A stretch of DNA of 39,363 nucleotides from Caulobacter vibrioides (GTDB taxonomy: Bacteria; Pseudomonadota; Alphaproteobacteria; Caulobacterales; Caulobacteraceae): NCBI GenBank assembly GCA_001449105.1, contig LNIY01000098.1, positions 1 to 39,363 of the forward strand. The letters are read 5' to 3'. Position 1 is the first letter of the stretch, and every line of letters starts with the position of its first letter. This document shows, one piece after another, positions 1 through 9,042 of this stretch. A program made the position numbers and the translations under genes. The notes under the pieces were generated by a model. It was given only the letters and a program-made list of their open reading frames with translations. It had not been told where the DNA came from and did not search any database.

Positions 1-114
1 CAAAGCTCTGCGCGACGCCGGAAACCCCCGAAGCTGGCCTTCATCGCCATCGCTCGCAGGCTTCTCGTTACCGCAAACGCCGTACTGCGCGATCAGCAGC
101 CCTTCCGGCAGTAA
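1..114 (+). pseudogene. IS110-type transposase, C-terminal fragment (truncated by window edge)
   Basis: Frame 1 reads KPPKLAFIAIARRLLVTANA followed by a short basic tail and a TAA stop at 112-114. This resembles the C-terminus of IS110/IS1111-family transposases, which typically end in a GKPPK-x-A-L-x-A-x-x-RKLL-like segment. Upstream of about base 24 the family-like residues (KALRDAG) are in frame 2 instead, so a one-base loss near the C run at 24-28 seems to have shifted the frame. Only the last 35 or so residues are in view, so the fragment could be a decayed copy or the end of a longer element to the left. IS110 elements lack long terminal inverted repeats, so no end can be defined. The family call is from recalled consensus, not a search. 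Confidence 0.5.
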
Positions 115-220
115 ACACAGTTGCCGGGTCTGCAGCCCGCTTCGCGGTCCTCCGCCCGGGATGACGATCTAGAATGACTGGATCGGTCGAGCCATGATCC
201 GCGGAGCGGATCTGCCGACC
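115..220. other. Short gap between transposase remnant and purU
   Basis: No gene is visible in this roughly 100-bp stretch. It contains CCGGGATGACG near 157-167, the same terminal motif as the inverted-repeat element at 36817-36957, so it may hold a partial copy of that family. There is no clear U-tracted terminator for purU. Confidence 0.35.
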
Positions 221-1063
221 TTAATCGGTGAACACCACGGTCTTGCGGCCGTTCAGCAGCACCCGGTCCTCCAGGCGCCAGCGCAGGGCGCGGGCCAGCA
301 CGCGGCGTTCGATGTCGCGGCCCTTGCGGACCAGGTCCTCGGGCGTGTCGCGGTGGCTGATGCGCTCGACGTCCTGCTCGATGATCGGACCCTCGTCGAG
401 GTCGCCGGTGACGTAGTGGGCGCTAGCCCCGATCACCTTCACGCCGCGGGCATGGGCCTGGTGGTAGGGCTTGGCGCCCTTGAAGCCCGGCAGGAACGAG
501 TGGTGGATGTTGATGCAGCGGCCCTTCAGCTTGGCCGCCAGCCCGTCCGACAGCACCTGCATGTAGCGGGCGAGCACGACGATGTCGGTCTGCGTCTCCT
601 GGATCAGCTTCCAGAGCGCGGCCTCCTGCTCGAACTTGGTCTCCTTGGTCACCGGCAGGTGATGGAAGGGCAGGCCCGACAGGTCGACGTGGGTGTAGGT
701 CTCGGCGGGATGGTTGGCGACGATCGCGGTGACGTCCATCGGCAGTTCGCCGATGCGCCAGCGATAGACCAGGTCGGCCAGGCAGTGGTCGAACTTGCTG
801 GCCAGGATCATCACGCGATAGCGCTCGGCCGGGTCGCGCAGGGTCCAGCGCATCGAGAAGCCCTTGGCCAGGGCCTCGAACTCGGCGCGCAGGGCGTCGC
901 GGTCGGCGCCGTCCGGATCGAAGACGACGCGCATGAAGAAGTCGCCCGTCTCCTGATCGTCGAACTGCTGGGCGTCGAGGATGTTGCAGCCGCGCTCGAA
1001 CAGGAAGGTCGAGACCTTGGCGACGATGCCGGGCTGGTCGGGGCAGGAGAGGGTCAGGATCAT
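221..1063 (-). CDS. purU: Formyltetrahydrofolate deformylase PurU
   Basis: The 280-residue protein hydrolyses 10-formyl-THF to formate and THF, balancing the one-carbon pool and supplying formate for PurT-type purine synthesis. Residues 1-75 form an ACT-type regulatory domain ([17 protein letters not shown] start). Residues 83-280 form the formyl-transferase/hydrolase domain. The motif [20 protein letters not shown] places catalytic Asn185 and His187, and LDEGPII supplies the Asp at about 223. Length is normal for the family. A GAGGAAA ribosome binding site lies just upstream of the ATG at 1063. It is divergent from argE across 158 bp, so both probably have their own promoters there. In some alphaproteobacteria PurU paralogues take part in demethylation pathways, but nothing here points to that. 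Confidence 0.95.
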   Translation of the reverse strand: MILTLSCPDQPGIVAKVSTFLFERGCNILDAQQFDDQETGDFFMRVVFDPDGADRDALRAEFEALAKGFSMRWTLRDPAERYRVMILASKFDHCLADLVYRWRIGELPMDVTAIVANHPAETYTHVDLSGLPFHHLPVTKETKFEQEAALWKLIQETQTDIVVLARYMQVLSDGLAAKLKGRCINIHHSFLPGFKGAKPYHQAHARGVKVIGASAHYVTGDLDEGPIIEQDVERISHRDTPEDLVRKGRDIERRVLARALRWRLEDRVLLNGRKTVVFTD

Positions 1064-1221
1064 GGTCCGTTTCCTCTAAAGCTTGGCCCCCACGAAGAAA
1101 AGCCATGGCGCAGCACGTTTCTTGCGCTCGGCGTGAGCTTTTCTCAGGTCGTCGCACGATCCTGCCCGGTGCGTGCGCGCCGGGCTTGGCGGGCGGGGGC
1201 GGCGCGGCCTAGGCTCGCCGC

Positions 1222-2400
1222 ATGGTTTCCTCTCCCGAAACGCTTTCCGCCCGCGCGGTCGACATCCTGGCCACGCTGGTCTCCTTCGACACCACCTCGC
1301 GCGGCTCGAACCTCGCCCTGATCGAATGGGTCGAGGCCTATCTCGCGAACCTCGGCGTGGCCTCGCGGCGCGTGCCCAACGCCGACGGAACCAAGAGCAA
1401 CCTGATGGCCAGCATCGGCCCGGCGGTCGAGGGCGGGGTTGTCCTCTCGGGCCACACCGACGTGGTGCCGGTCGACGGCCAGCCCTGGTCGAGCGATCCG
1501 TGGACCCTGACCGAGCGCGACGGTCGCCTCTACGGCCGGGGAACCTGCGACATGAAGGGCTTTCTCGCCCTGGCCCTGGCGGCGGCCCCCGACCTGGCCG
1601 CCGGCGACCTGAAGCGGCCCGTCCACCTGGCCTTCTCCTATGACGAGGAGGTCGGCTGCCTGGGCGCGCCCGACATGATCGAGGTCATCGCCCGCGACCT
1701 GCCCAGGCCCGCGCTGGTGGTGGTCGGCGAGCCCACCGACATGGTCGCCGTCCAGGCCCACAAGGGCATCGCCAGCTACTGGGTGACGGTCACCGGTCGC
1801 GAGGCCCACTCCAGCCTCACCCACCTGGGCGTGTCGGCCAACATGGTCGCCGTGAAGCTGATGAACCACCTGGTCGAGCTGTCCGAGCGGCTCGAGCGGC
1901 AGGCCGACCCGGCCTCGCCGTTCCTGCCCAAGGGCGCGACCCTGACCATCGGCCAGGTCAACGGCGGCACGGCGGTGAACATCCTGGCGCGCCAGTGCCT
2001 GTTCGTCTTCGACCTGCGCACGCCGCCCGGCCTGGATCCGCAGACGATCCTCGCCGACTTCTTCGCCCTGGCCGCGAGGCTGGACGCCGAGGTCAGGGCC
2101 AAGGCGCCCGAGGGCGGGGTCAAGGTCGAGGTGCGCTCGCTCACCCCGTCGTTCGCGCCGGAGAAGGATGGCGTGGCCGAGGCCTTCGCCCGCCGGATGG
2201 CCGGCGACAACGGTCCGGCGCGGGTCGCGCCCTACGCCGCCGAGGCCGGGCAGTTCCAGGGCGCGGGCTTCTCGACCGTCATCTGCGGGCCGGGCTCGAT
2301 CGACCAGGCCCACCAGCCCGACGAATATGTCGAGATCGCCCAGATGGAGCGCGGCGCCCAGTTCATGCGGCGTCTGATCGACGACCTCGCCACTGCCTGA
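1222..2400 (+). CDS. argE: Acetylornithine deacetylase ArgE
   Basis: This 392-residue M20A-family metallohydrolase removes the acetyl group from N-acetylornithine to give ornithine in arginine biosynthesis. It acts in the cytoplasm with a two-zinc centre. Visible metal ligands are His78 and Asp80 (GHTDVVPVDG), Asp110 (GTCDMKGF), Glu142/143 (DEEVGC), Glu170 (GEPTDM) and a C-terminal His in the QAHQPDEY segment. These positions nearly match E. coli ArgE. Residues of about 175-285 form the lid/dimerisation domain with the REAHSS motif. No arg genes flank it. Its end overlaps the end of the convergent glycosyltransferase by 38 bp. Related M20 deacylases (succinyl-diaminopimelate desuccinylase, carboxypeptidase G2) are alternatives, but length and motifs favour ArgE. 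Confidence 0.9.
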   Translation: MVSSPETLSARAVDILATLVSFDTTSRGSNLALIEWVEAYLANLGVASRRVPNADGTKSNLMASIGPAVEGGVVLSGHTDVVPVDGQPWSSDPWTLTERDGRLYGRGTCDMKGFLALALAAAPDLAAGDLKRPVHLAFSYDEEVGCLGAPDMIEVIARDLPRPALVVVGEPTDMVAVQAHKGIASYWVTVTGREAHSSLTHLGVSANMVAVKLMNHLVELSERLERQADPASPFLPKGATLTIGQVNGGTAVNILARQCLFVFDLRTPPGLDPQTILADFFALAARLDAEVRAKAPEGGVKVEVRSLTPSFAPEKDGVAEAFARRMAGDNGPARVAPYAAEAGQFQGAGFSTVICGPGSIDQAHQPDEYVEIAQMERGAQFMRRLIDDLATA

Positions 2401-3400
2401 TGATGATCCGGCGGCCGAAGAAGGCCACCGGGTCGAGGGCCATGGCCCGCAGGATGTCGACCGCCGGCGCCTTGCGGGCGGCCTGGATCTCGCGCCGCGA
2501 GTCCAGGATGCTGTCGAGGTCGCTCTTGACGAAGGCGGCCTTGAAGCCCTTCCAGACCGGTCCGGCGTCCTTGCGGCGCAGGTGCAGCAGGAAGAGGCCG
2601 GAGGTGACCGCGAAGTGCAGCGGCGCGCTCCACCACAGCATCGGGGCCGGCGTGTTCTTCAGGAAGGTCCAGACGCGGTTGCGCGTGCCGTGGAACAGGG
2701 CGAAGTCCGAGCGCACTCCCAGGGTCGCCGAGCCCACGTGCTCGACCTTGGCCGCCGGGATCAGCAGGGTCGGTTCGCCGGACAGCCGCAGGCGGTAGCC
2801 CAGGTCGACGTCCTCGCAGTAGCAGAAGTAGCGCTCGTCGAAGCCGCCCAGGCCCAGGAACAGCTCGCGGTCCAGCATCATCGCCGCGCCGCAGGCCGAG
2901 AACACCTCGCCCTCGAACACCTTCGGCGTCTCCTTGCGGCGATAGCCGCCGCGGAACGGAATGCCGGCCGAGGTCATGACGTCGCCCGCCCCGTCCATCA
3001 GGCCGGGCTCGTCGGCGACCAGCTGCAGCGAGGCGAAGCTGTTGACGTCGGGATGGCGCGCGGCGGCGGCGGCCAGATTGGCCAGCCAGTCGGGATGCGG
3101 ATAGGCGTCGGGGTTCAGCAGCACCAGCCAGCGGCCCCGCGCCTGGCGCGCCGCCAGGTTGTTACCGGCCGCGAAGCCGAGATTGGCGCCGGGCTCGATC
3201 AGGCGGATCGACGGATCGGCCTTGGCGGCCGCCTGCGGGGCGCCGTCGGTCGAGGCGTTGTCGACCAGCAGGACCTCGAAGTCGCGGAAACTCTGGGCCG
3301 TCAGCCCGGCCAGGCTGCGGGCGAGCGTGGGCCCGCTCTGGTAGGCGACGACGACGACGCTGAAGAGGGGACTCTTGCCATCGACGGTTTGACGGGCCAT
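2363..3400 (-). CDS. Family 2 glycosyltransferase, probably rhamnosyltransferase-like
   Basis: The 345-residue protein has a GT-A fold typical of glycosyltransferase family 2. The N-terminal SVVVVAYQSGPTL strand and LLVDNASTDGAPQ motif bind the nucleotide-sugar, LNPDAY is the metal-binding region, and GGFDERYFCYCEDVDLGYRL is the acceptor/catalytic segment (ED-x-DL) seen in WbbL-like rhamnosyltransferases. No confident membrane anchor is seen, though a hydrophobic patch near residue 260 could contact the membrane. The start is set at ATG 3400 (MARQTVDGKSPLF), because the upstream in-frame residues do not look family-like. The next gene, rfbC, diverges only 33 bp away. Placement beside a complete dTDP-rhamnose pathway suggests it transfers rhamnose to O-antigen or another surface polysaccharide; the acceptor is unknown. 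Confidence 0.85.
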   Translation of the reverse strand: MARQTVDGKSPLFSVVVVAYQSGPTLARSLAGLTAQSFRDFEVLLVDNASTDGAPQAAAKADPSIRLIEPGANLGFAAGNNLAARQARGRWLVLLNPDAYPHPDWLANLAAAAARHPDVNSFASLQLVADEPGLMDGAGDVMTSAGIPFRGGYRRKETPKVFEGEVFSACGAAMMLDRELFLGLGGFDERYFCYCEDVDLGYRLRLSGEPTLLIPAAKVEHVGSATLGVRSDFALFHGTRNRVWTFLKNTPAPMLWWSAPLHFAVTSGLFLLHLRRKDAGPVWKGFKAAFVKSDLDSILDSRREIQAARKAPAVDILRAMALDPVAFFGRRIIIRQWRGRRSDAA

Positions 3401-3413
3401 GCGTGGCGAACTC
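3389..3413 (+). promoter_or_regulatory. Candidate housekeeping promoter for the rfb operon
   Basis: TTGACGG at 3389-3395 exactly fits the Caulobacter sigma-73 -35 consensus TTGACGS. After 10 bases comes GCGAACTC (3406-3413), six of eight matches to the -10 consensus GCTANAWC. Transcription would start near 3419, about 15 bases before the rfbC ATG, leaving an AAAGGT ribosome binding site in the leader. The promoter would overlap the start codon of the divergent glycosyltransferase. Motif matching only. Confidence 0.35.
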
Positions 3414-3433
3414 GCGTTCAAAAGGTAGCGTCC

Positions 3434-4006
3434 ATGAAGATCACGCCGACGGCGATTCCCGAAGTGCTGCTTATCACGCCGGCGCGCCACGGCGACGAGA
3501 GAGGCTGGTTCTCCGAGACGTTCCGTCAGTCGGCGCTGGAGGAGGCCGGCTTCACGGGCGGCCAGTTCGTGCAGGACAACCACGTGCGCTCGACCCGCAA
3601 GGGCATCCTGCGCGGCCTGCACTTCCAGAAGTCGCCGCACGCCCAGGACAAGCTGCTGCGCTGCGCGCGGGGCGCCATCATGGACGTCGCGGTGGACATC
3701 CGCGTCGGCTCGCCTACCTACGGCCGCTGGGTCGGGGCCGAGCTGTCGGCCGAGAACGCCCAGCAGCTGCTGGTGCCCAAGGGGTTCGCCCACGCCTACT
3801 GCACCCTCACCGAGGAGTGCGAGGTGCTCTACAAGGTGACCGACTACTACGCGCCGCAGGCCGAGGGCGCGCTGCGCTGGAACGACCCGGCGGTCGGCAT
3901 CGACTGGGGCCTGCCGGCCGACCAGATCAGCACCAACGAGCGGGACGGAAACGCTCCGCTGCTGGCCGAACTGGACACGGTCTTCGTCTACGGGGAACGC
4001 TTCTGA
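3434..4006 (+). CDS. rfbC: dTDP-4-dehydrorhamnose 3,5-epimerase
   Basis: The 190-residue cupin-fold enzyme (RmlC) catalyses the third step of dTDP-L-rhamnose synthesis, epimerising C3 and C5 of the dTDP-4-keto-6-deoxyglucose intermediate. The family motifs are intact: GILRGLHFQ with catalytic His63, the ARGAIMDVAVDIR strand, LLVPKGFAHAYC, and VLYKVTDYYAP with catalytic Tyr133. These residue numbers match other RmlC proteins and support the start at ATG 3434. An AAAGGT ribosome binding site lies about 9 bases upstream. It is the first gene of rfbC-rfbB-rfbD-rfbA. The 142-bp gap before rfbB leaves room for a second promoter. Confidence 0.95.
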   Translation: MKITPTAIPEVLLITPARHGDERGWFSETFRQSALEEAGFTGGQFVQDNHVRSTRKGILRGLHFQKSPHAQDKLLRCARGAIMDVAVDIRVGSPTYGRWVGAELSAENAQQLLVPKGFAHAYCTLTEECEVLYKVTDYYAPQAEGALRWNDPAVGIDWGLPADQISTNERDGNAPLLAELDTVFVYGERF

Positions 4007-4148
4007 GCAACCCGCGGGCGAGCGCTCCAGGCGGCGCCGATCTAGGCTATCGAGCCGCCCGAACCGATGTTATGACCTCGCGCGGGGCGCCTTCGTGCTT
4101 GTTTATGTTGGGTTGTTCCTAGGCCGGAGCGGCTCAGGGGAGTAGGTC

Positions 4149-5207
4149 GTGAAGATACTTGTGACGGGTGGTGCGGGCTTCATCGGTTCGGCCGTCTGCC
4201 GCCTTCTGGTCGGTGAGACGGGCGATCAGGTCGTCAACGTCGACAAGCTCACCTACGCCGGCACGCTGACCTCGGTGACCGAGGTCTCGGACTCTCCCGA
4301 CTACGTCTTCGTGCAGGCCGACATCGCCGATCGCGAGGCGATCCGGTCGATCTTCGAGACCCACAAGCCCGACGCCGTGCTGCACCTGGCCGCCGAGTCC
4401 CACGTCGACCGCTCGATCATCGGTGCGGGGCCGTTCATCGAGACCAACATCGTCGGCACGTACGTGATGCTCGACTGCGCGCTGGACTACTGGCGCGGCC
4501 TGTCGGGCGAGTCCAAGGACGCCTTCCGCTTCGTCCACGTCTCCACCGACGAGGTCTATGGCAGCCTGGGCGCCGACGGCCTGTTCCACGAGACCACGCC
4601 CTACGCCCCGACCTCGCCCTACTCGTCGTCGAAGGCGGCCGCAGACCACCTGGCGCTGGCCTGGTTCCACACCTATGGCCTGCCGGTGCTGGTCTCGAAC
4701 TGCTCCAACAACTACGGGCCCTATCACTTCCCCGAGAAGCTGATCCCGCTGATGATCCTCAACGGCCTGGATCGCAAGGCGCTGCCGGTCTACGGCGACG
4801 GCGCCAACATCCGCGACTGGCTGTTCGTCGAGGACCACGCCCGCGCCCTGCGCACGATCCTGGAATCCGGCCGTCCCGGCGAGAAGTACAATGTCGGCGG
4901 CCGCAACGAGCGCACCAACCTGCAGGTCGTGCACACGATCTGCGACCTGCTGGACGAACTGGCTCCCAACGCCGCCGGTTCGCACCGCGACCTGATCACC
5001 TTCGTCGCCGACCGTCCGGGTCACGACCGCCGCTACGCCATCGACGCGACCAAGCTCGAAACCGAGCTGGGCTGGCGGGCGCGCGAGACCTTCGAGACCG
5101 GCATTCGCAAGACGGTGGAATGGTACCTGGCGCGCGCCGACTGGTGGGGCCCGCTGCGCGAGGCCTATGACGGCCGCCGCCTGGGCCTGCTGGCCAAGGC
5201 CGGCTGA
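4149..5207 (+). CDS. rfbB: dTDP-glucose 4,6-dehydratase
   Basis: The 352-residue extended short-chain dehydrogenase (RmlB) converts dTDP-glucose to dTDP-4-keto-6-deoxyglucose, step two of the rhamnose pathway, using tightly bound NAD+. Visible features are the Rossmann GGAGFIG motif at 7-13, [11 protein letters not shown] with the catalytic Thr-Asp-Glu at 133-135, and Tyr158-xxx-Lys162 (YSSSK). [15 protein letters not shown] and [20 protein letters not shown] are substrate-binding blocks. The start codon is GTG at 4149, preceded by a purine-rich CAGGGGAGTAG ribosome binding site. It is followed by rfbD after only 6 bases, so the two are co-transcribed and probably translationally coupled. Confidence 0.96.
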   Translation: MKILVTGGAGFIGSAVCRLLVGETGDQVVNVDKLTYAGTLTSVTEVSDSPDYVFVQADIADREAIRSIFETHKPDAVLHLAAESHVDRSIIGAGPFIETNIVGTYVMLDCALDYWRGLSGESKDAFRFVHVSTDEVYGSLGADGLFHETTPYAPTSPYSSSKAAADHLALAWFHTYGLPVLVSNCSNNYGPYHFPEKLIPLMILNGLDRKALPVYGDGANIRDWLFVEDHARALRTILESGRPGEKYNVGGRNERTNLQVVHTICDLLDELAPNAAGSHRDLITFVADRPGHDRRYAIDATKLETELGWRARETFETGIRKTVEWYLARADWWGPLREAYDGRRLGLLAKAG

Positions 5208-5213
5208 CCCGAC

Positions 5214-6092
5214 ATGAGCCGTCCGATCCTGGTTTTCGGCCGGAGCGGCCAGGTCGCGCAGGAACTCGCGCTGCTGGCCGAGCGGGCCGGGCGGCCGATG
5301 GTCTTCGCCGGTCGCGAGACCCTCGACCTCGCCGATCACGACGCGATCGCCGGCCTGATCGCCGACGTCGATCCGTCCGCGGTGATCAATGCGGCCGCCT
5401 ACACCGCCGTCGACCGCGCGGAAACCGAGGCCGAGGCCGCCTACGCCCTGAACGCCGTGGCGCCCGGGGCGATGGCCGCGGCCTGCGCCGCGCGCGGCCT
5501 GCCGTTCGTGCACTTCTCGACCGACTACGTGTTCGAGGGGACGCTGGATCGCCCCTATCTTGAGACCGACCCGACCGGGCCGACCGGCGTCTACGGCGCC
5601 AGCAAGCTGGCCGGCGAGCACAAGGTGGCGCAGGCCGGCGGCGCGGCCGCGACCCTGCGCACCTCGTGGGTCTACAGCCGGCACGGGGCCAACTTCGTGA
5701 AGACCATGCTGCGTCTGGCCGCCGGCCGCGAAGAGCTGGGCGTCGTCGCCGACCAGATCGGCCGGCCGACCTGGGCGCGCGACTGCGCCGAGGCCGCCCT
5801 GGCGATGGCCGACGCCCTGGCGTCGAAGCCGAGCTTGTCGGGGGTCTATCACCTGTCGGGCGCGGGCGACGCCAGCTGGGCGGACCTGGCCCAGGCCGTC
5901 TTCGAGGTTTCGGCCGCGCGCGGCGGCCCCGCCGCCCGGGTCCGGCCGATCACGACCGCCGACTATCCGACGCCCGCGCGCCGGCCGGCCAATTCGCGGC
6001 TCGACTGTGGAAAGTTCGAGACCGCGCTCAACTGGCGCACCCGTCCGTGGCGCGAAAGCCTGGCGGCCTGCATGACCGAGATGGAGCTCTAG
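5214..6092 (+). CDS. rfbD: dTDP-4-dehydrorhamnose reductase
   Basis: The 292-residue RmlD enzyme performs the final NAD(P)H-dependent reduction giving dTDP-L-rhamnose. The N-terminal [13 protein letters not shown] is the nucleotide-binding loop. [21 protein letters not shown] (101-107) and Tyr127-xxx-Lys131 in [10 protein letters not shown] are the active-site signatures. [19 protein letters not shown] and [13 protein letters not shown] are typical RmlD C-terminal blocks. It lies between rfbB (6-base gap) and rfbA (7-base gap) in a tight operon. Confidence 0.95.
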   Translation: MSRPILVFGRSGQVAQELALLAERAGRPMVFAGRETLDLADHDAIAGLIADVDPSAVINAAAYTAVDRAETEAEAAYALNAVAPGAMAAACAARGLPFVHFSTDYVFEGTLDRPYLETDPTGPTGVYGASKLAGEHKVAQAGGAAATLRTSWVYSRHGANFVKTMLRLAAGREELGVVADQIGRPTWARDCAEAALAMADALASKPSLSGVYHLSGAGDASWADLAQAVFEVSAARGGPAARVRPITTADYPTPARRPANSRLDCGKFETALNWRTRPWRESLAACMTEMEL

Positions 6093-6099
6093 ACGTCCC

Positions 6100-6963
6100 A
6101 TGAAAGGCATCGTTCTGGCCGGTGGTTCGGGCACACGGCTGCACCCTCTGACGCGAGCGGTCTGCAAGCAGCTGCTGCCGATCTATGACAAGCCGATGGT
6201 CTACTACCCGATCAGCACCCTGATGCTGGCCGGGATCCGTGAGATCCTGATCATCTCGACGCCGAAGGACACGCCGCTGTTCAAGGACCTCCTGGGCGAC
6301 GGTTCGGCCTGGGGCGTGCGCTTCGAGTACGCCGTGCAGGAGACGCCCCGCGGGCTCGCCGACGCCTTCATCGTCGGCAAGGACTTCATCGGCGAGGACC
6401 GCTGCGCCCTGATCCTGGGCGACAACCTCTATTTCGGTCACGGCCTGTCGGACGAGCTCGCCCGGGCGTCGACCTCGGGCGTCGGGGCCACGGTCTTCGC
6501 CTATCACGTCAACGATCCCGAACGGTACGGCGTGGTCGATTTCGACGAGGACGGCCGCGCCGTCTCGCTGGAGGAGAAGCCTGAGAAGCCGCGTTCGCAC
6601 TGGGCGGTCACCGGCCTCTACTTCTACGACAACCAGGTGGTCGACATGGCGCGCGACCTGCCGCCGTCGCCGCGCGGCGAGATCGAGATCACCGACATCA
6701 ACCGGCTCTATCTCGAGAAGGGCGCCCTGTCGGTCGCCAAGCTGGGCCGCGGCTACGCCTGGCTCGACACCGGCACCCACGACAGCCTGGTCGAGGCCAC
6801 CGAGTTCATCCGCGCCATCGAGAAGCGCCAGGGCCAGAAGGTCGGCTGCCCCGAGGAAGTGGCCTTCAGCAAGGGCTGGATCGACGCCAAGGCGTTGAAG
6901 GACCTGGGCCGGTCGATGGGCAAGACCGAGTACGGCCGCTACCTCGTGTCGCTGGCCGGCTGA
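6100..6963 (+). CDS. rfbA: Glucose-1-phosphate thymidylyltransferase
   Basis: The 287-residue RmlA enzyme makes dTDP-glucose from dTTP and glucose-1-phosphate, the committed and feedback-regulated first step of rhamnose synthesis. [11 protein letters not shown] (8-18) is the nucleotide-binding loop, [15 protein letters not shown] follows it, and LGDN places a metal-binding Asp at about 108. [20 protein letters not shown] and [11 protein letters not shown] are further family blocks. Length is normal (about 290). It is last in the operon rather than first as in E. coli. Its final 25 bases overlap the end of the convergent queG, so there is no room for a dedicated terminator. Confidence 0.96.
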   Translation: MKGIVLAGGSGTRLHPLTRAVCKQLLPIYDKPMVYYPISTLMLAGIREILIISTPKDTPLFKDLLGDGSAWGVRFEYAVQETPRGLADAFIVGKDFIGEDRCALILGDNLYFGHGLSDELARASTSGVGATVFAYHVNDPERYGVVDFDEDGRAVSLEEKPEKPRSHWAVTGLYFYDNQVVDMARDLPPSPRGEIEITDINRLYLEKGALSVAKLGRGYAWLDTGTHDSLVEATEFIRAIEKRQGQKVGCPEEVAFSKGWIDAKALKDLGRSMGKTEYGRYLVSLAG

Positions 6964-8033
6964 TTTGCCGACAGTCGCGACGCCGCCCAGCCGGCGGCGT
7001 CGCGAACGGTTTCGTCGGGATCGGACCGCAGGGGCTCGACCACGGCCAGCAGGCTGGCGTCGCCGCTGTTGCCGATGGCGTAGAGCACGTTGCGCACGAA
7101 GCGGTCGCGACCGATACGCTTGATGGGGCTCTTGCTGAACAGGGCCCGGAACGACGGGTCGTCCAGCGCCGCCAGCTGCGCCAGCGGCGGGGTCTTCAGG
7201 GTCTCGCGGGCGTGGAACTTGGCCTCGGCCGACAGGCTGGCGAACTTGTTCCACGGGCAGGCTGCCAGGCAGTCGTCGCAGCCGTAGATGCGGTTGCCCA
7301 GAGCGGTGCGGAACTCCTCCGGGATCGGCCCGGCCAGCTCGATGGTCAGATAGGAGATGCAGCGCCGCGCATCCAGCCGGTGCGGGGCCGGGAAGGCCCC
7401 CGTCGGGCAGATGTCCAGGCAGGCCCGGCATGAGCCGCAGCGGTCGAACTCGGCGTCGTCCGGCGGCAGGTCCAGGGTGGTCAGCACGCTGCCCAGGAAC
7501 AGCCACGAGCCGAACTGGCGCGAAACCAGGTTGGTGTGCTTGCCCTGCCAGCCCAGGCCCGCGCGCTGGGCCAGCGGCTTTTCCATCAAGGGCGCGGTGT
7601 CGACGAACACCTTGACCTCATTGCCCCAGCGGCGGTGCATCCAGCCGGCCAGCTGCTTGAGGCGCTTCTTGACCACGTCGTGATAGTCGTCGCCCTGGGC
7701 GTAGACGCTGATGGCGGCGCGATCCCTGTGCTCCAGCTGGGTCAGCGGATCGATGTCGGGACCGTAGTTGACGCCCAGCACCACGGCGCTCCGGGCGTCC
7801 GTCCACATGGCGGTGGGGTGGCTGCGCCGCTCGAGCGTCTCCTCCATCCAGCCCATGGCGCCGTGCAGGCCCTCGGCCACGAACTGGCGCAGCCATTGCC
7901 CGTTCGGCCAGGCGTCGGCGGCCGACGCGAAACCGCAGGCGTCGAAGCCCAGCGCGAGGGCTTCGCGGCGGATCTCGTCTCGAATGGCCAGAGAACGGTC
8001 TTTGGGCGTCAGGTCAGAAGTCGAGGTCGTCAT
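6939..8033 (-). CDS. queG: Epoxyqueuosine reductase QueG
   Basis: The 364-residue cobalamin-dependent iron-sulfur enzyme reduces epoxyqueuosine to queuosine at position 34 of GUN-anticodon tRNAs. Two 4Fe-4S clusters are set by Cys199/202/205/209 ([12 protein letters not shown]) and Cys225/252/255/259 ([11 protein letters not shown]). [12 protein letters not shown] provides the catalytic Asp145. A C-terminal HEAT-like segment ([20 protein letters not shown]) supports tRNA binding. Length is usual. The start overlaps the end of the upstream GST gene by about 20 bp, suggesting co-transcription and coupled translation. No other queuosine genes are in the window. Confidence 0.94.
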   Translation of the reverse strand: MTTSTSDLTPKDRSLAIRDEIRREALALGFDACGFASAADAWPNGQWLRQFVAEGLHGAMGWMEETLERRSHPTAMWTDARSAVVLGVNYGPDIDPLTQLEHRDRAAISVYAQGDDYHDVVKKRLKQLAGWMHRRWGNEVKVFVDTAPLMEKPLAQRAGLGWQGKHTNLVSRQFGSWLFLGSVLTTLDLPPDDAEFDRCGSCRACLDICPTGAFPAPHRLDARRCISYLTIELAGPIPEEFRTALGNRIYGCDDCLAACPWNKFASLSAEAKFHARETLKTPPLAQLAALDDPSFRALFSKSPIKRIGRDRFVRNVLYAIGNSGDASLLAVVEPLRSDPDETVRDAAGWAASRLSANQPASDTR

Positions 8034-8700
8034 AGTGCGCGGCCGGCGCGAGGCCGGGCCAGCGATCGGCCAGGATGGGCCTGAAGCACGGCCTCGATTT
8101 CAGCTTCATGTACCAGGTGCGGACCGCGGGGAAGTCCTTCCACGGCACGTCGCCGAAATAGTCGATGACCGACAGGTGCGCCGCGCCGGCGAAATCGCCC
8201 AGGCTCATGCGGCGGCCGGCCAGCCAGTCGCGCTGCTGCAGCAGGCTTTCCATGTAGCCCATGTGATTGCGCAGGGCGTCGCGGCCCTGGCGCAGGGCGC
8301 CCAGATCGGGCGCGCCCATGCGCAGCAGGCGCTTCTCCATCTTCTCGTGCAGCAGGAAGCCGTTGACCTCGTTGTCGAACTTGCGGTCGAACCACTGCAT
8401 CAGGCGGCGGGCCTCGGCGCGCTCGCCGGCCTCGCGGCCCAGCAGCGCCGGCTCGGGCTCCTGCTCCTCGATGTGCTCCAGGATGGCGCGGGTTTCGCAG
8501 ACCACGCTGGTGCGCTGGTGGCGGGTCTCGACCAGCACCGGCGTCAGGCCTGACGGGTTCAGCGACGTGAACTCCGGCGGCGACTCCCAGTAGCGGACCT
8601 GCACCTCGGAGAACGCCACCCGCTTTTCGCCCAGCGCGAGGCGCACCTGGCGCGAGGCCGGGTCCAACGGGAAATGGTGAAGAGTGCGTTCGACGCTCAT
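8014..8700 (-). CDS. Glutathione S-transferase family protein
   Basis: The 228-residue protein has a thioredoxin-like N-terminal domain ([19 protein letters not shown], then [11 protein letters not shown] with the cis-Pro, and [11 protein letters not shown], the glutathione gamma-glutamyl site). An all-helical C-terminal domain contains [19 protein letters not shown], the N-capping motif of GSTs. The catalytic residue near the N-terminus is probably Ser/Arg-type rather than Tyr. Its substrate cannot be deduced. ATG 8700 is chosen; a GTG two codons upstream at 8706 is possible and neither has a strong ribosome binding site. It is the first gene of a pair with queG, and the 342-bp upstream gap probably carries its promoter. 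Confidence 0.85.
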   Translation of the reverse strand: MSVERTLHHFPLDPASRQVRLALGEKRVAFSEVQVRYWESPPEFTSLNPSGLTPVLVETRHQRTSVVCETRAILEHIEEQEPEPALLGREAGERAEARRLMQWFDRKFDNEVNGFLLHEKMEKRLLRMGAPDLGALRQGRDALRNHMGYMESLLQQRDWLAGRRMSLGDFAGAAHLSVIDYFGDVPWKDFPAVRTWYMKLKSRPCFRPILADRWPGLAPAAHYDDLDF

Positions 8701-8806
8701 GCCCACATGCGTTCAGGCTGCATCGTCTGATCGATGCGCCGCTTTGCTTAACAAGATATTGCCAGGCAAGGACTATTGGGCCGAATGAGCGTTTTTGGGG
8801 CGGGAG

Positions 8807-9037
8807 CTCCCTTGCGGGATAGCGTGGCCTCTGCCGGGGAAGTCGGGTGAGGGTCTCTCAAAACTCTCCATCCCCGTAAAATCCCCGCGAAAGCGGGGAC
8901 CTAGGCTTTTTCTGAGATGCGCGGTGCTTGACGATAAAACACCTGGGTCCCCGCTTTCGCGGGGATTTTACGGATTGAAGGATCGCCCCGATTTTCTCAC
9001 CCGTCGACTTCGTCAACACCGTCCCCCGCAAGGGGAG
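8807..9037. repeat. Outer inverted-repeat element interrupted by a second element
   Basis: The left arm contains CTCCCTTGCGGG (8807-8818) and GTCGGGTGAG (8842-8851). The right arm contains CTCACCCG (8996-9003) and CCCGCAAGGGGAG (9025-9037). These pair as imperfect inverted repeats in mirrored order, as expected for the two ends of one palindromic intergenic element. The 8874-8973 element sits in the middle. Confidence 0.55.
8874..8973. repeat. Long inverted repeat, 32-bp arms, 31 of 32 matching
   Basis: The left arm 8874-8905 runs from CCGTAAAATCCCC to GGGGACCTAGG. The right arm 8942-8973 runs from CCTGGGTCCCC to GGGGATTTTACGG. The arms are reverse complements except for one base and are separated by 36 bases. 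Each arm also folds on itself (CCCCGC-GAAA-GCGGGG). A compact relative occurs at 16988-17021. This looks like a REP/MITE-like dispersed intergenic element. Confidence 0.8.
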
Positions 9038-9042
9038 AGGGA

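Larger units (their letters stand above)
8701..9042. other. 342-bp intergenic region with nested repeats
   Basis: No protein-coding gene is supported here. About 8701-8800 is less GC-rich (TTGCTTAACAAGATATTGCC around 8743-8762) and probably holds the promoter of the minus-strand GST-queG pair. The rest, 8807-9037, is a nested inverted-repeat structure described separately. A 122-codon frame across the region is composed largely of repeat sequence and is not considered a gene. Confidence 0.6.

Noticed and set aside
3401..3793. N-terminal extension of the glycosyltransferase
   Set aside because: It overlaps the start of rfbC antisense and lacks family sequence; the GT2 fold starts just after ATG 3400.
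8874..8973. Possible CRISPR repeats
   Set aside because: The repeats are inverted rather than direct, only one pair is present, and there is no regular spacing or cas gene.
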